Source of the DNA: Bacteroidales bacterium
GTDB taxonomy: Bacteria; Bacteroidota; Bacteroidia; Bacteroidales; Dysgonomonadaceae
Length of the DNA stretch: 7,453 bases
Direction: 5' to 3'
Assembly (NCBI GenBank): GCA_012728155.1
Contig: JAAYFR010000398.1
Span: forward strand, 1 to 7,453
Shown: piece by piece, positions 6,501 to 7,453 of the stretch
How positions within the stretch are numbered: the first letter of the stretch is position 1
Layout: every line of letters starts with the position of its first letter
The notes under the pieces: generated by a model
Told to the model about the DNA's origin: nothing
Databases searched by the model: none
What the model saw: only the letters and a program-made list of their open reading frames with translations
Program-made: the position numbers and the translations under genes

Positions 6501-7331
6501 ATCCGCACTACGGTCATCAATTACCTGCACCGTCACAAGGAGCTGGATGCTGAATTAAAACGCAAACGGTTCGACTTCACCATCGGTGATGAACTCCCCT
6601 CAGGCATTATGCAGATCGCCAAAGTATATGTGGCAAAAAAACGGAAGATCCAAGTGGGAGACAAAATGGCGGGTCGTCACGGCAACAAGGGTATCGTTTC
6701 AAGGATCGTACGTCAGGAAGACATGCCTTTCCTTGCCGACGGAACACCTGTTGACATCGTGCTAAATCCCCTTGGCGTACCTTCCCGTATGAACCTCGGA
6801 CAAATTTTTGAGACTGTTCTTGGATGGGCAGGGCAAGAATTAGGAGTGAAGTTTGCAACTCCTATCTTCGACGGTGCGTCACTCGATGACCTGAACATCT
6901 GGACAAATAAGGCCAAGCTGCCGGCCTATGGTAAGAGTTATCTTTACGATGGAGGTACCGGTGAACGTTTCGACCAACCGGCAACCGTAGGTATTATCTA
7001 CATGCTCAAACTTGGGCACATGGTGGAAGACAAGATGCACGCCCGTTCTATTGGTCCCTACTCGCTTATTACACAGCAACCGTTAGGTGGTAAGGCACAG
7101 TTCGGAGGCCAGCGTGTCGGGGAGATGGAGGTCTGGGCACTGGAAGCATTCGGTGCAGCCCACATCCTTCAGGAGATACTCACTGTGAAGTCAGACGATG
7201 TGGTTGGTCGCTCCAAAACGTATGAAGCCATCGTGAAAGGCGAGCCGATGCCACAGACCGGCATCCCGGAATCGTTGAACGTATTGCTTCACGAATTGAA
7301 GGGACTTGGTCTTAACGTCAGTCTCGACTAA
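3519..7331 (+). CDS. rpoB: DNA-directed RNA polymerase subunit beta
   Basis: RpoB is the second largest subunit of RNA polymerase and forms one side of the active-site cleft. The product is complete at 1270 residues, which fits Bacteroidales; E. coli has 1342. In order it shows the protrusion and lobe regions (for example FVINGAERVIVSQLHRSPGV near 130-150 and FKGSWIEFATDINN near 175-188), the rifampicin pocket at about 466-505, and VAFMPWKGYNFEDA at 769-782. The catalytic-face motif GDKMAGRHGNKG has K1049 and K1057, equivalent to E. coli K1065 and K1073. PLGGKAQFGGQR (1188-1199) begins the C-terminal clamp region. The rifampicin positions D477, H487 and S492 (E. coli 516, 526, 531) are wild type. 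The ATG follows A-rich sequence 35 nt after the attenuator. A run of eight C at 3637-3644 encodes part of Ala-Pro-Pro without breaking the frame. Confidence 0.99.
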   Translation: MSSNNANQRINFASIKNPLDFPDFLEVQLKSFQDFLQLDAPPESRKNEGLYKVFTENFPIADTRNNFVLEFLDYYVDPPRYTIDECIDRGLTYSVPLKAKLYLYCTDPDHEDFTPVIQDVYLGTIPYMTEKGTFVINGAERVIVSQLHRSPGVFFGQSMHANGTVLYSARIIPFKGSWIEFATDINNVMYAYIDRKKKLPVTTLLRAIGFESDKDILEIFDLAEEVKVNKTNLKKVLGRKLAARVLKSWMEDFVDEDTGEVTSIERNEVIIERETVLEQEHIDDIIESGVSSILLHKETPNTSDYSIIYNTLQKDPSNTEIDAIRHIYRQLRSAEPADDASAREVINNLFFSEKRYDLGDVGRYRINKKLNLETDVETRVLTKEDIIEIIKYLIELVNSKAIVDDIDHLSNRRVRTVGEQLYTQFGVGLNRMARIIRERMNVRDNEVFTPIDLINAKTISSVINTFFGTNALSQFMDQTNPLAEITHKRRLSALGPGGLSRERAGFEVRDVHYTHYGRLCPIETPEGPNIGLISSLCVYAKINDLGFIETPYRKAENGMVNINNGEVIYLAAEEEEDKLIAQGNAPVDEKGKFINSRVKARQDADYPVIAPEEVELMDVSPMQIASIAASLIPFLEHDDANRALMGSNMMRQAVPLMRTESPIVGTGIEAQVIKDSRTQIMAERSGEILYIDATTIKIKYDRTEEEEFTSFEDAVKIYNIPKFRKTNQNTTVDLRPICKVGEKVKAGDILTEGYATQEGELALGRNLKVAFMPWKGYNFEDAIVLSERLVSEDIFTSIHVEEFSLEVRETKRGMEELTSDIPNVSEEATKDLDERGIVRVGARIKPGDILIGKITPKGESDPSPEEKLLRAIFGDKAGDVKDASLKASPSLKGVVIHTNLFSKASKKGKTKLSSKALLPKLDEEYELKMEELKKVLINKLIALTEGKNSVGVKDYTNMDIVPKGAKFTHKVLAEIDYQSIQLNKWTNDAQKNEQIRTTVINYLHRHKELDAELKRKRFDFTIGDELPSGIMQIAKVYVAKKRKIQVGDKMAGRHGNKGIVSRIVRQEDMPFLADGTPVDIVLNPLGVPSRMNLGQIFETVLGWAGQELGVKFATPIFDGASLDDLNIWTNKAKLPAYGKSYLYDGGTGERFDQPATVGIIYMLKLGHMVEDKMHARSIGPYSLITQQPLGGKAQFGGQRVGEMEVWALEAFGAAHILQEILTVKSDDVVGRSKTYEAIVKGEPMPQTGIPESLNVLLHELKGLGLNVSLD

Positions 7332-7453
7332 TCTCAACAACTCAACTTTCGCATGTAAATTTAGAATATATGAAACTAAATTGGAGACATCCAGATGTTT
7401 AGTGGGAACCCATAGCTCGAAATGAGCGTTAAAAAGAGTAGTTGTCTGAGCGA
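7332..7453 (+). other. Non-coding tail after rpoB; rpoC start not reached
   Basis: All three forward frames hit stops within about 100 nt of the rpoB end, and none shows the conserved RpoC N-terminus. The short frame from ATG at 7370 stops after 10 codons. Several small inverted repeats are packed here: AATTTAG (7358-7364) with CTAAATT (7376-7382), ACATC (7387-7391) with GATGT (7394-7398), TGGG (7403-7406) with CCCA (7409-7412), and GCTC (7415-7418) with GAGC (7424-7427). TGAGCG is repeated directly at 7423 and 7447. It may be a long structured rpoB-rpoC spacer or the edge of an inserted element. Confidence 0.5.

Noticed and set aside
7356..7363. TAAATTTA as a TAnnTTTG-like -7 promoter element after rpoB
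   Set aside because: No TTG-like -33 element lies at the right distance upstream, and the match lacks the final G.
7191..7451. Minus-strand frame open for 86 codons from the window end into the 3' end of rpoB
   Set aside because: It has no ATG in the visible part, its second half is a shadow of conserved rpoB, and a real gene would have to overlap rpoB by about 140 nt. The translation resembles no family I know.

Overview
The window is a conserved bacterial translation and transcription block on the + strand: end of tuf, tRNA-Trp, secE, nusG, rplK, rplA, rplJ, rplL, rpoB. The genes look full length and undamaged apart from tuf, which is cut by the window edge. The organism is most likely a member of Bacteroidota, order Bacteroidales. 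RpoB is 1270 residues with Bacteroidales-type wording (for example an N-terminus of the MSSN..NQR.NFAS type, and MPWKGYNFEDAIVLSER where E. coli has MPWNGYNFEDS). Start codons lie behind A-rich leaders with no clear Shine-Dalgarno sequence, and tuf is followed directly by tRNA-Trp and secE. The genus cannot be fixed from this sequence alone.

Layout: 1-188 is the last 61 codons of EF-Tu. 197-245 is a long hairpin ending 5 nt before tRNA-Trp(CCA) at 251-323. secE (346-537) and nusG (562-1104) follow. The ribosomal stalk and L1 genes come next: rplK (1178-1624), rplA (1641-2342), rplJ (2361-2876), a 171-nt gap with an imperfect direct repeat, then rplL (3048-3422). A 96-nt gap holds a strong terminator-like hairpin with a possible competing fold, followed by rpoB (3519-7331). 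The last 122 nt contain no recognisable coding sequence. The expected next gene, rpoC, has not begun by the window end.

The genes form one functional set. EF-Tu brings aminoacyl-tRNA to the ribosome. L11, L10 and L7/L12 form the stalk that recruits translation factors, and L1 forms the opposite stalk at the E site. RpoB is the catalytic beta subunit of RNA polymerase, NusG tunes that polymerase and can link it to the ribosome, and SecE is a core part of the SecYEG export channel.

I found no clear sign of a new biological system. The points most worth checking are non-coding: the rplL-rpoB attenuator with mutually exclusive pairings, the tail after rpoB where rpoC is absent and small inverted repeats cluster, the hairpin immediately before tRNA-Trp, and the rplJ-rplL gap.
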